A stretch of 33,169 bases of DNA from CALAEC01 sp050692915 (GTDB lineage: Bacteria; Actinomycetota; UBA4738; CALAEC01). This document shows positions 14,137 to 22,395 of this stretch, piece by piece. The DNA lies in the NCBI GenBank assembly GCA_050692915.1, contig JBOGVU010000020.1, forward strand, positions 1 through 33,169. The letters are read 5' to 3'. The notes under the pieces were generated by a model that saw nothing but the letters and a program-made list of their open reading frames with translations, made no database searches and had not been told where the DNA came from. Position 1 is the first letter of the stretch, and every line of letters begins with the position of its first letter. Position numbers and translations under genes: made by a program.

Positions 14137-15102
14137 GTGTCCCAGCGCGTGACCCGCCCTCGGAGGTCCTGCCTCTCGGTCCCCGGATCGAGCCCCAAGA
14201 TGCTGGCCAAGGCGCCTTCGCTCCCCGCCGACGAGGTGTTCATGGACCTCGAGGACTCCGTGGCGCCCCTGGCCAAGGAGGCGGCCCGGGGCAACGTGGT
14301 TCAGGCGCTCAAGGAAGGGGACTGGTCGGGGAAGACCGTGGTGGTCCGGGTGAACGGGGTGTACACGAAGTGGTGCGCCGGGGACATCCAGGAGGTCGTG
14401 GGGAACGCCGGTCGGTACGTCGACTGCGTCATGATCCCGAAGGTGGAGACGGCCTCGGACGTCACGTTCGTGGACAACCTCCTGCGGATGATCGAGGAGA
14501 CCGGGGGACTGGAGCGGCCCATCGGGATCGAGATCCAGATCGAGACCGCCACCGGCCTCCGCAACATCGACGGGATCGCCGCCGCTTCCGATCGGGCCGA
14601 GACCCTCATCTTCGGGCCGGCCGACATGAGCGCCTCCCTGGGCCTGCCGACCGTCACCGCCGGTCTCCCCGTGCCCGGCTATCCCGGCGACCACTGGCAC
14701 CACGTGCTGTCGACGATCCTCATCGCCGCCCGCCACGCCGGGCTCCAGGCGATCGACGGACCGTACCTTGTGATCAAGGACCTCGACGGGTTCCGTGAGA
14801 TGGCGCTCCGGGCCCGGGCCCTGGGATACGACGGGAAGTGGGCTCTCCACCCCGGCCAGGTCGACGTCCTGAACGAGGTGTTCACCCCCACCCAGGACGA
14901 GTTCGACAAGGCCGAAGCGATGCTGGAGGCGTACCGGCACGCCACGGACGTCGAAGGGGTCGGCGCGGTGATGTTCGGGAGCGAGATGATCGACGAGGCC
15001 AGCCGGAAGATGGCCGAGCAGCTTGGCGCGCGGGGCCGGGCGGCGGGCCTCGAGGTCCGCAAGACGTGGACGGACTTCCGGGCGGAGTGGGAGAGCGCGT
15101 GA
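14137..15102 (+). CDS. HpcH/HpaI aldolase family CoA-ester lyase (CitE-like)
   Basis: This 321-residue TIM-barrel lyase cleaves or forms malyl-CoA-type esters using Mg2+. It shows LSVPGSSPKMLAKA, the acid pair in VFMDLEDSVAP, the Arg of VVVRVNGVYTKW, metal-binding Glu in IGIEIQIETATGL and Asp in FGPADMSASLG, then ALHPGQVDVLNEVF. The actinobacterial relative next to acyl-CoA dehydrogenase and MaoC genes (Mycobacterium Rv2498c) acts on citramalyl-CoA and HMG-CoA-like thioesters in itaconate and leucine breakdown, so a beta-hydroxyacyl-CoA lyase is more likely than a citrate lyase subunit, which would need CitD and CitF. GTG 14137 has a strong ribosome site. Its stop overlaps the dehydrogenase start (GTGA). 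Confidence 0.88.
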   Translation: MSQRVTRPRRSCLSVPGSSPKMLAKAPSLPADEVFMDLEDSVAPLAKEAARGNVVQALKEGDWSGKTVVVRVNGVYTKWCAGDIQEVVGNAGRYVDCVMIPKVETASDVTFVDNLLRMIEETGGLERPIGIEIQIETATGLRNIDGIAAASDRAETLIFGPADMSASLGLPTVTAGLPVPGYPGDHWHHVLSTILIAARHAGLQAIDGPYLVIKDLDGFREMALRARALGYDGKWALHPGQVDVLNEVFTPTQDEFDKAEAMLEAYRHATDVEGVGAVMFGSEMIDEASRKMAEQLGARGRAAGLEVRKTWTDFRAEWESA

Positions 15103-16280
15103 GCGTGGCGGACCTCACCGACGAGCAGAGGGCGGTGGTCTCCGCCGTCCGCGACCTCGTCGAGCAGGAGGTCTACCCGATCGCCGAGGAGCTCGAGCAC
15201 CGCGACGAATTCCCCCAGAAGGTCGTGGAGCGGATGAAGGAGATGGGCCTGTTCGGCCTCACGGTCCCGGAGGACTTCGGCGGGGCCGGGATGGACCTCA
15301 TGTCCTACGCCCTCGTCGTCAGCGAGCTGTCCCGGGGATGGATGTCGCTCTCCGGCGTGCTCAACACCCACTTCATGGGCGTCTATCTCCTCCAGAAGTA
15401 CGGCACCGACCAACAGAAGGAGCGGTGGCTCCCGCGCATGGCCACCGGGGAGCTCAGGGCCGCGCTGTCGATGTCCGAGCCCGGGGCCGGCTCGGACGTG
15501 CAGGCGATCCGGTGCCGGGCCGAGCGCGACGGGGACGACTACGTGGTCACCGGCCAGAAGATGTGGGTGACGAACGGCCTCCGGGCCGGCCTGGTGGTGC
15601 TGCTGTGCAAGACCGACCCGGACGCCGATCCCCCGTACAGGGGCATGAGCCTCCTCTACGTGGAGAAGGAGCCCGGGGCAGAGCGGTTCGAGGGCATCAC
15701 GGTCCCGCCGAACATCGAGAAGATGGGGTACCACGGCGTGGAGACGACCGAGCTCGTCTTCGAGGACCATCGCGTTCCCGTCGAGAACCTCCTGGGCGGG
15801 GAGGAGGGACGGGGGTTTCACCAGGTCATGGACGGGATCGAGGTGGGCCGGGTCAACGTGGCGGCCCGGGCCGTGGGCCTGGCCACCAGGGCGTTCGAGG
15901 AGGCCATCGCCTACGCCCAGCAGCGGGAGACCTTCGGCAAGCCGATCGCCCAGCACCAGATGATCCAGGAAAAGCTGGCCCACATGGGGACGCTCCTGGA
16001 GGCGTCCCGGCTGATGATGCTGTCGGCGGCCAGGAAGAAGGCCGCGGGGGAGCGGTCCGACCTGGAGGCCGGGATGGCCAAGTACTTCTGCTCGGAGGCG
16101 TGCCACGAGATCGTCACCGAGGCCCTCCGGGTCCACGGCGGGTACGGCTACTCTGCGGAGTACCCGATCGAGCGGCTGTACCGGGACGCGCCGTTCCTCC
16201 TTATCGGCGAGGGCACCAGCGAGATCCAGAAGATAATCATCGCCCGCCAGCTCCTGGAGCGGCACAAGCTGCAGCGGTAG
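15099..16280 (+). CDS. Acyl-CoA dehydrogenase
   Basis: This 393-residue flavoprotein oxidises an acyl-CoA to the 2-enoyl-CoA, passing electrons to ETF. It carries both family signatures: ALSMSEPGAGSDVQ (flavin contact) and the C-terminal HGGYGYSAEYPIERLYRD. The catalytic Glu lies in IGEGTSEIQ, in the position used by short- and medium-chain members. GLFGLTVPEDFGGAGMDL is the usual N-terminal stretch. Start GTG 15099 overlaps the lyase stop by 4 bp; GTG 15105 is an alternative. Pairing with the CitE-like lyase recalls the mycobacterial FadE19-CitE cluster for branched-chain acyl-CoA. Substrate chain type is inferred from context only. Confidence 0.92.
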   Translation: MSVADLTDEQRAVVSAVRDLVEQEVYPIAEELEHRDEFPQKVVERMKEMGLFGLTVPEDFGGAGMDLMSYALVVSELSRGWMSLSGVLNTHFMGVYLLQKYGTDQQKERWLPRMATGELRAALSMSEPGAGSDVQAIRCRAERDGDDYVVTGQKMWVTNGLRAGLVVLLCKTDPDADPPYRGMSLLYVEKEPGAERFEGITVPPNIEKMGYHGVETTELVFEDHRVPVENLLGGEEGRGFHQVMDGIEVGRVNVAARAVGLATRAFEEAIAYAQQRETFGKPIAQHQMIQEKLAHMGTLLEASRLMMLSAARKKAAGERSDLEAGMAKYFCSEACHEIVTEALRVHGGYGYSAEYPIERLYRDAPFLLIGEGTSEIQKIIIARQLLERHKLQR

Positions 16281-16288
16281 CGGCCCCG

Positions 16289-16294
16289 TATCCT
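16289..16294 (+). promoter_or_regulatory. -10 element TATCCT for leaderless transporter gene
   Basis: TATCCT ends 6 nt before ATG 16301, within the 20-bp gap after the dehydrogenase gene. It is the same hexamer as at sigR and the ABC exporter. Confidence 0.55.
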
Positions 16295-16300
16295 GGTGCG

Positions 16301-17866
16301 ATGGCCGACACGCGCCGGTTCTCCCACCGCGAGATCCTGATCATCTACTCAGGCCTGATGCTGGGCATCCTCCTGGCGGCCCTCGACCAGACCATCGTGG
16401 CCACGGCCCTGCCCACGATCGTGGGCGACCTCGGGGGGCTGACGCACCTGTCCTGGGTGGTGACCGCCTACCTCCTCAGCTCCACGGCCTCGGTTCCCCT
16501 CTACGGGAAGATCAGCGACCTGTACGGGCGACGCAAGGTGTTCCGGTTCGCCATCGTCACGTTCCTGGTGGGCTCGGCCCTGGCCGGTCTGGCCCAGGAC
16601 ATGCTCCAGCTGATCCTGGCCCGAGGGATCCAGGGCGTGGGCGGCGGTGGGCTGATCGCCATGAGCATGACGATCATCGGTGACGTGGTCGCCCCCCGGG
16701 AGCGGGGCCGCTATCAGGGATACATCGGCGGCGTGTTCGCCCTGGCCAGTGTGGTCGGCCCCCTCATCGGCGGGTTCTTCGTTGACCATCTATCCTGGCG
16801 GTGGATCTTCTACGTCAACCTCCCCCTCGGACTGGTGGCCTTCGTGGTCACGTCGAGCGTGCTGCGCCTCCCGTTCCACCGGCGTCCCCATCGCATCGAC
16901 TACCTTGGGGCGGCCCTCCTGGTGGCGGCCGTGACGTGCCTCCTCCTGGCCGCGGTGCGAGGTGGTGAGGGATCCGGGCCGAGCTCCCCGGCGACCCTCA
17001 CGCTGGCGGGCGCCGGCGCGGTGCTCGGTGGGCTGTTCCTGCTCCAGGAGCTCCGGGCCCCGGAGCCGATCCTTCCGCTGCAGCTGTTCCGCGACCGCAT
17101 CGTGTGGGTGAGCTCGGCCATCCTGTTCCTGATCGGGGCCACGATGTTCGGGTCGATCGTGTTCCTGCCGCTGTTCTTCCAGGCGGTGCTGGGTGTCACC
17201 GCCACGAGCTCCGGCCTCCTCCTCCTGCCGCTCATGCTGGGCATCGTGGTCACGTCGATCGTCTCCGGGCGCATCATCAGCCGGACCGGCCGGTACCGGT
17301 GGTGGCCGGTGGCCGGCACCGCCTCCACGACGGTGGGCGTCCTTCTCCTCTCGCGCATGGACACGGCGACCTCCGGTGCAGAGGCCTCGATCGCCATGGT
17401 GGTGGTCGGGCTGGGGATCGGCATGGTCATGCAGGTCCTGGTCCTAGCGGTGCAGAACACGGTGCCGCACCGACAGCTGGGGGTGGCCACATCGGCCACG
17501 AACTTCTTTCGCTCGATCGGTGGGACCTTCGGCACGGCGCTGTTCGGGGCCATCTTCGGCGCGCGTCTGGCCGCGTCACTGGCGTCGTCGCTGCCGGCAG
17601 GGGCGGGGATCGACCCACGGTCGGTGGCCAGGGCGCCCGATGCCATCCTCCAGCTCCCTCCGGCGGTCCGCGACGCCGTGGTCGGGGGGATCGCCGAGGC
17701 GATCCAGGTCGTGTTCCTGGTGGCCCTCCCCGTGGCCGCGGCCGCCTTCCTGCTCTCCCTGTGGCTCCGGGAGATCCCGCTCCGGGACACGGCCCACATC
17801 GGTGCCGAGTCGCTGACCGAAGCCGAGGTAAGGCCCGCCGAGCACGCCGCCCCGCCGGCGGTCTAG
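16301..17866 (+). CDS. DHA2-family (14-TM) MFS multidrug efflux transporter
   Basis: This 521-residue protein has about 14 membrane segments and should be a proton-driven exporter of drugs or other hydrophobic compounds. Signature stretches are LAALDQTIVATALPTIVGDL (DHA2 motif D1), LYGKISDLYGRRKVF (MFS motif A) and VVGPLIGGFFVDHLSWRW (motif C). The centre contains VFLPLFFQAVLGVTATSSG, common in EmrB/QacA relatives. The C-terminal 25 residues are polar and probably cytosolic. It stands downstream of the acyl-CoA dehydrogenase with its own TATCCT. No TetR-type regulator is adjacent. The substrate is unknown. Its stop shares CTAG with the minus-strand signalling gene. Confidence 0.92.
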   Translation: MADTRRFSHREILIIYSGLMLGILLAALDQTIVATALPTIVGDLGGLTHLSWVVTAYLLSSTASVPLYGKISDLYGRRKVFRFAIVTFLVGSALAGLAQDMLQLILARGIQGVGGGGLIAMSMTIIGDVVAPRERGRYQGYIGGVFALASVVGPLIGGFFVDHLSWRWIFYVNLPLGLVAFVVTSSVLRLPFHRRPHRIDYLGAALLVAAVTCLLLAAVRGGEGSGPSSPATLTLAGAGAVLGGLFLLQELRAPEPILPLQLFRDRIVWVSSAILFLIGATMFGSIVFLPLFFQAVLGVTATSSGLLLLPLMLGIVVTSIVSGRIISRTGRYRWWPVAGTASTTVGVLLLSRMDTATSGAEASIAMVVVGLGIGMVMQVLVLAVQNTVPHRQLGVATSATNFFRSIGGTFGTALFGAIFGARLAASLASSLPAGAGIDPRSVARAPDAILQLPPAVRDAVVGGIAEAIQVVFLVALPVAAAAFLLSLWLREIPLRDTAHIGAESLTEAEVRPAEHAAPPAV

Positions 17867-20439
17867 ACGAACGTGGGCGACGGGACGGCCCCGGCTGGGG
17901 CGTCGCGCTTCCGCAGGAGGATGTCGATGGCCTGCTCGCCGAGCGGCCTGGCGAACAGGAACCCCTGCCCCTGCTCACAATGCAGGCCCCGGAGCCGGTC
18001 GAGCTGCTGGGCCGTTTCGATCCCTTCGGCCACGGTGCGCAGCCCCAAGGCCTCCCCGAGGCCGATGACCGCCTCTACCAGCGGCGACCTCGGCTCCCCG
18101 TTCCCCAGCTGGTCCACGAAGGTCTTGGCGATCTTCAGCATGTCCACGGGGAACCGCTCCAGGTAGGACAGCGAGGAGTAGCCGGTCCCGAAGTCGTCGA
18201 TGGCCAGGCGGACCCCGAGGGCCTTGACCTCGCGGAGGGTGAGGAGGATGTCCTCGGTCTCGTGCATCAGGACGTCCTCGGTCATCTCCAGGATCAGGCA
18301 CTGAGGATCCAGGCCGGAGTCGGCCAGGGCCCGTCCGACCTCCGTGACCAGGTTCGGATCGCCCAGCTGCTTCGGCGAGAGGTTGACGCTGACCGCCAGC
18401 GGGGGATGGTGCGGGACCTGCCAGCCGGCGGCCCGGAGGCAGGCTTCCTGGAGGATGGCCCACCCCAGGGGAACGATCAGGCCCGTGTCCTCCGCCAGGG
18501 GGATGAACTCCGAGGGGGCCAGCAGGCCGCGTGTGGGGTGGCGCCACCGGACCAGGGCCTCGATCCCCTCGATGGCCCGGCTCTCCAGGTTGACGATCGG
18601 CTGGTACTCGAGCGTGAACTCGTGCTGCTCCACGGCCCGAGCCAGGTGTGCGGTCATCTCGAGCCGCTCGACCATCTCCACGTGCATGCTCGACTCGAAC
18701 ACCTGGTACCGGCCCTTGCCTCGCCGCTTGGCCGTGTACATGGCCACGTCGGCGTTCCGGAGGAGGGTGTCGGCCTTCTCGCCATGTGTGTCGAGCGTGA
18801 TCCCCACGCTGGCCCGGATCGAGACCTCCCGGCCGTCGAGGTAGGCCGGCGAGCTGAGGGCCTGGATGATCCGCTCCGCGGCGAGGAGCGCGTCGCTCGG
18901 CCCGGACATGTCGTCGAGAAGGATGCCGAACTCGTCGCCGCCCAGTCGGGCCACGGTGTCGCTGGGCCGGATGCAGCGGCGGAGCCGTTCGGCCACGGTC
19001 ACCAGGACCTGGTCGCCGGCTGGATGCCCCAGGCTGTCGTTGATCGTCTTGAAGTCGTCGAGGTCGAGGAACAGGACCGCCAGGGACTGTTTGGCTCGGT
19101 CCTGGCGCTCCAGCGCGTAGGCGACACGCTCGGTGAACAGCGTGCGGTTCGGGAGGCTCGTCAGCTGATCGTGGAAGGCCTGGTGCCTGAGCTCCTCCTT
19201 CAGCCTGGTGAGCTGGGACAACGAGTCCCCCAGCCGGCCGTTCTCGAGCGCCACGCCCACGTGATGGGCCAGGGTCTCGAGCAGCCTGATGTCCTCCTGG
19301 CCGAAAGTGCTGACGTCCCCGAACCTGTCGGCCACGACCACGACGCCGACCACCCGGTCATCCCCGTGCAGGGGCGCGATCACGGCTTCCCGGAACGCAC
19401 GGCTGGCCAGGTATCCGCCGTCGTCGGCCTGCCGGGTGAGCAGGATGGGCTGGCGACCCATGATCACCGGTCGCCACAGGTCCGCCTTCGGATCGAACTC
19501 GATCGGCCGCATCACCTCGACGCGATCGCCCGGTCCCAGCATGGTGCTGAACGCCACGTCACGCTCCTCGTCGGGGAGCAGGATGATCTCGCTCACCTGG
19601 GCGTCCAGAAGCTTCCGTGCCTGCGAGGCCGCGGTGGCCATGGCCGACTCGAGCTGCGGTGACTCGTGAAGGGCCCGGGTGGCCTCGTACAGGGACTCGA
19701 GCTGCTCGTGCTGCGCCCGCTTCGAGCTGTAGGCGCGGTAGGCCACGAACAGGACGATGAGGGGGGTCAGGGCCAGCCACGCCGAGGCGGGGCTGCGTGC
19801 CAGGATCGTCACCCCGATGAGCGCCAGGCTGGTGTTCATGGCCGTGGCGATCACGCCGAGCCCGAGGACCTCCCACATCGCCTGCGGAGGCAGGCGGTCA
19901 CCGGACAGGAAGATGGCCGCGTTGATGAGCGCGTCGGCCACCCACAGCGTGACCTGGGTCGCCAGGAGGGCGGCCACCCAGCCTGCCGGTCCCAGGGGAT
20001 CACCCAGGGCCACGACGTACCGGAACACCACGACGGCGAGGGTGCTCTGGAGGGCGAACTGTCCGAGGTTGAACGCGAGCTTGATGACCGGCTGACGGCG
20101 GTGGATCGTGAGCGCCACCGTCGCCCCGAGCAGGTGGGCGGGGACCAGCGCCCACGGCGCCGCGAAGAACAGCCCGAGCACCAGGGGGACCTCGCTCAGG
20201 GAGAAGGAGTGCGCGTCGCGCCGGAACCGGAAGTGCACCACGGCGAGCTCGGCCAGGTAGAAGAGGCCGGCCAGGATCGGCAGCGGGAGCCAGTTCGCCT
20301 CGGCGAGGGTGGGGAGCCTGCGGACGCCCGCCGCGTACAGGAGCACGGCCGCGACGGCGATAGCCGCCGTGAGGATCCATACCTTCGTGGTTCCGCTGAG
20401 TCGGCGAGCTGAAGACTCAGTCGTTCGCTGCATGGTCAT
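17863..20439 (-). CDS. Membrane GAF-GGDEF-EAL c-di-GMP synthase/phosphodiesterase
   Basis: This 858-residue protein has an N-terminal module of about seven membrane segments (residues 17-236), a linking helix, a GAF domain (about 250-400), a GGDEF domain (about 420-580) and an EAL domain (about 600-850). GGDEF is intact at 500-504, with the product-binding inhibitory RPSD (491-494) at the correct spacing. The EAL domain has EAL at 627-629, the Asn of VSVNLSPKQL, DDFGTGYSSL, the Lys of MLKIAKTF and the Glu of TVAEGIE. Both activities are therefore possible. Its ATG overlaps the subtilase stop (ATGA), so translation is probably coupled; ATG 20433 is a second start, better spaced from GGGGGA. 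The sensory membrane module is not one I can name. Confidence 0.93.
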   Translation of the reverse strand: MTMQRTTESSARRLSGTTKVWILTAAIAVAAVLLYAAGVRRLPTLAEANWLPLPILAGLFYLAELAVVHFRFRRDAHSFSLSEVPLVLGLFFAAPWALVPAHLLGATVALTIHRRQPVIKLAFNLGQFALQSTLAVVVFRYVVALGDPLGPAGWVAALLATQVTLWVADALINAAIFLSGDRLPPQAMWEVLGLGVIATAMNTSLALIGVTILARSPASAWLALTPLIVLFVAYRAYSSKRAQHEQLESLYEATRALHESPQLESAMATAASQARKLLDAQVSEIILLPDEERDVAFSTMLGPGDRVEVMRPIEFDPKADLWRPVIMGRQPILLTRQADDGGYLASRAFREAVIAPLHGDDRVVGVVVVADRFGDVSTFGQEDIRLLETLAHHVGVALENGRLGDSLSQLTRLKEELRHQAFHDQLTSLPNRTLFTERVAYALERQDRAKQSLAVLFLDLDDFKTINDSLGHPAGDQVLVTVAERLRRCIRPSDTVARLGGDEFGILLDDMSGPSDALLAAERIIQALSSPAYLDGREVSIRASVGITLDTHGEKADTLLRNADVAMYTAKRRGKGRYQVFESSMHVEMVERLEMTAHLARAVEQHEFTLEYQPIVNLESRAIEGIEALVRWRHPTRGLLAPSEFIPLAEDTGLIVPLGWAILQEACLRAAGWQVPHHPPLAVSVNLSPKQLGDPNLVTEVGRALADSGLDPQCLILEMTEDVLMHETEDILLTLREVKALGVRLAIDDFGTGYSSLSYLERFPVDMLKIAKTFVDQLGNGEPRSPLVEAVIGLGEALGLRTVAEGIETAQQLDRLRGLHCEQGQGFLFARPLGEQAIDILLRKRDAPAGAVPSPTFV

Positions 20440-22262
20440 GTCCCCCAGGCGGTGGTGGACCAGGCCTCACCGCCCCAGCTCTTGCCCGACCACGACTTCC
20501 CGGACCACAGGCCTGTGCCCCAGCTCTTGCCCGACCAGGATTTGCCGTCCCAGGACGCGTCGGACCACGACTTCCCGGACCAGGCCGGGTCGGTCCACTC
20601 GACCGTGGACCAGGACTTTCCGGCCCAGCTCGTTCCCGACCACCCTTCGCCGGACCAGCTCTTGCCGTTCCACGTGCCGCCGGACCAGCTCGTCTCGTTC
20701 CAGCTCGCCTGGGACCAGCTCTTGCCGTCCCACGGCGACCCGAAGATGTCCACCTCGCCCTCCAGGGTCACGGTCCCGTCCGTCAGGTGCGCCGACCCTC
20801 TGGCGAGCTCGAGCGAGCCCATCCCGGTGGCCCGGGGCCAGGTCTGGACGGCCGGCGGGGTGGGCTCATGGAGGGTCCGGTTCAGGTCCAGCATGCCGGC
20901 ACCCTGGCAGGCCAGCGTGCCACCGGGGACCGGTGCGGCGGTCGACATCAGCAAGGCCTTCACCTGATCGGGAGTGATCGAGGGGCGCTGCTGGATCACC
21001 AGGGCGGCAGCCCCGGAGACCGTGGCGGCGGCCTGGGAAGTGCCGGTCCCTCGGAAGAACCGGTCCCCGACCCGCCCGCCGGGATGAGTCTGATCGATGT
21101 GCGATCCAGGGTCCCGCAGGCTGATCACCGATGTCCCTGGCGCCACCAGGTCCGGGCCGCGGACGGCATTCCCGCAGCTCGAGTAGGAGGAAACGGAGTC
21201 ATCGCCGCGCCCGTACGTGCCCGCAGCGTCGGCGGCTCCCACGGCGATGACGTACGGGTCGTAGGCGGGGTTATTGAGCCGGGCCGACCCGAAGCTGGCG
21301 TTGCCTGCGGCGACCACCACCACGATGCCCTTCTGCCAGGCGACCTCCGCCGCGAAGGTGAGGGGATCGAGGAGGTAGCTCTGGATCCCGTCGGTGCCGA
21401 ACGACAGGTTGAGCACCCGGATGTTCATGCCGTTGTCCCGCCGGTGTTGCACCACCCAGTCGATCGCCGCGATCACCTGAGAGACGTCGGTGGCGCCCAT
21501 GGCGTCGGCGACCTTGACGCTGACGAGCCTGGCGCCCGGCGCCATCCCCATGAACCGATCGCGATGCTGATCCTTCGTGGCCGCCGTCACCGCGTCGTCG
21601 CGGCCGGCGATGATCCCGGCCATGTGGGTTCCGTGGCCGAACGTGTCGAGGTACCTGAGCGTGAGGGCCTGCGACTCGAACGACAGGTCGGCGCCGTTCA
21701 CGACCTTCCCCGGAGCCGTCATCCCGTCGACGGGCACGACGCCGGAGTCGATCAGGGCGACGTCCACGCCGGCGCCCGTGTACCCACCTCGCCAGAACTT
21801 GCCGGCCCTGGTGACCTTGTGGACGAGCGTGTACATCGAGCCGGGGTCCTTCGTCGGGTCGAGGGATTCGTCGTCCAGGTCCTCGGGGTCGAGCGTCTGT
21901 TGGAGCCGGACGCGAGCGTCGGGGGTCACGGAGAGCACCGCAGGAGCGGCCGCGAGGTCCGGGAGGGCCTCGGCGGGCACGTTGGCCACGAACCCGTGGA
22001 TGATCGACAGCGGATGGCCGACCCGGCCGCCCGCGGCCACCACGGCCTCGGCGGCAGCCACTTCGGTCCCCGGAACCGCCCGGACGATGACCCTGGTGGA
22101 CGGGGTGGAGGCCGCCCCGCTCACAGGGAGGAGGGTGGCCACCACGAGGATCATTACGGCCGCGGCGGTTCGCCCTGATCGTCCCTTTTTCGGATGCCCC
22201 CAGCTCATGCCGAGCGCGATGCCGGCACCCTCGATCGCCCCCTCGCCCATCCACGCCCCCAT
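20436..22262 (-). CDS. Secreted S8 (subtilisin-like) serine protease with Trp-pentad tail
   Basis: This 608-residue protein (from ATG 22262) has a signal-type hydrophobic stretch at about residues 33-48, ending near SGAAS. An inhibitor-I9-like prodomain region (VIVRAVPGTEVAAAEAVV) follows, then the S8 domain with Asp172 (VALIDSGV), His210 (FGHGTHMAG), the oxyanion Asn321 (VVAAGNASFG) and Ser409 (GTGTSQAAA), so the triad is complete. A short spacer (GTVTLEGEVDIFGS) leads to 20 Trp pentads. No LPXTG or C-terminal membrane segment is present. ATG 22262 has GAGGGA upstream; ATG 22208 would give a more usual short signal peptide, and ATG 22397 would overlap the divergent hydratase gene. The substrate is unknown. 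It is the first gene of a two-gene operon with the c-di-GMP enzyme. Confidence 0.92.
   Translation of the reverse strand: MGAWMGEGAIEGAGIALGMSWGHPKKGRSGRTAAAVMILVVATLLPVSGAASTPSTRVIVRAVPGTEVAAAEAVVAAGGRVGHPLSIIHGFVANVPAEALPDLAAAPAVLSVTPDARVRLQQTLDPEDLDDESLDPTKDPGSMYTLVHKVTRAGKFWRGGYTGAGVDVALIDSGVVPVDGMTAPGKVVNGADLSFESQALTLRYLDTFGHGTHMAGIIAGRDDAVTAATKDQHRDRFMGMAPGARLVSVKVADAMGATDVSQVIAAIDWVVQHRRDNGMNIRVLNLSFGTDGIQSYLLDPLTFAAEVAWQKGIVVVVAAGNASFGSARLNNPAYDPYVIAVGAADAAGTYGRGDDSVSSYSSCGNAVRGPDLVAPGTSVISLRDPGSHIDQTHPGGRVGDRFFRGTGTSQAAATVSGAAALVIQQRPSITPDQVKALLMSTAAPVPGGTLACQGAGMLDLNRTLHEPTPPAVQTWPRATGMGSLELARGSAHLTDGTVTLEGEVDIFGSPWDGKSWSQASWNETSWSGGTWNGKSWSGEGWSGTSWAGKSWSTVEWTDPAWSGKSWSDASWDGKSWSGKSWGTGLWSGKSWSGKSWGGEAWSTTAWGT
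20439..20732 (-). repeat. 15-bp coding repeat: 20 Trp pentads at the subtilase C-terminus
   Basis: Read on the minus strand, 20 TGG codons fall exactly every 15 bp, giving W-x4 units (protein residues 511-606). The commonest unit is W-S-G-K-S; variants include WNGKS, WDGKS, WSDAS, WTDPA and WGTGL. No unit breaks the five-residue register. DNA identity is highest in the WSGKS units, consistent with growth by slippage or unequal recombination followed by divergence. Confidence 0.95.
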
Positions 22263-22380
22263 GTCGGTTGTCCCTCGTGGTATCGGCCGAATGGCGGGTG
22301 CCGTGGATAGTCTGCCGACCGTAATTCCGTGTCCCCCGAACGACCGACAGCGTGGGGGGCCGTGGCCGGAGCGCGGCGGG

Positions 22381-22386
22381 TAGGGT
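22381..22386 (+). promoter_or_regulatory. Putative -10 (TAGGGT) for the MaoC gene
   Basis: TAGGGT abuts ATG 22387 and ends 9 nt before ATG 22396. Transcription from it would begin near the second ATG, favouring a leaderless start there. Confidence 0.45.
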
Positions 22387-22395
22387 ATGCCTGGC

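Noticed and set aside
17104..19662. 852-residue plus-strand frame across the transporter and c-di-GMP genes
   Set aside because: It is a shadow frame: it overlaps two clear genes, has no family features and is rich in Arg, Gly and Pro.
20436..20740. Repeat array as a CRISPR or transposon end
   Set aside because: The 15-bp period matches codons of a protein array, there are no spacers, and the reading frame is kept throughout.
22263..22380. BldD- or c-di-GMP-linked operator before the subtilase gene
   Set aside because: An ATTACGGTC stretch on the minus strand loosely resembles regulator boxes, but it is not palindromic and matches no motif well.
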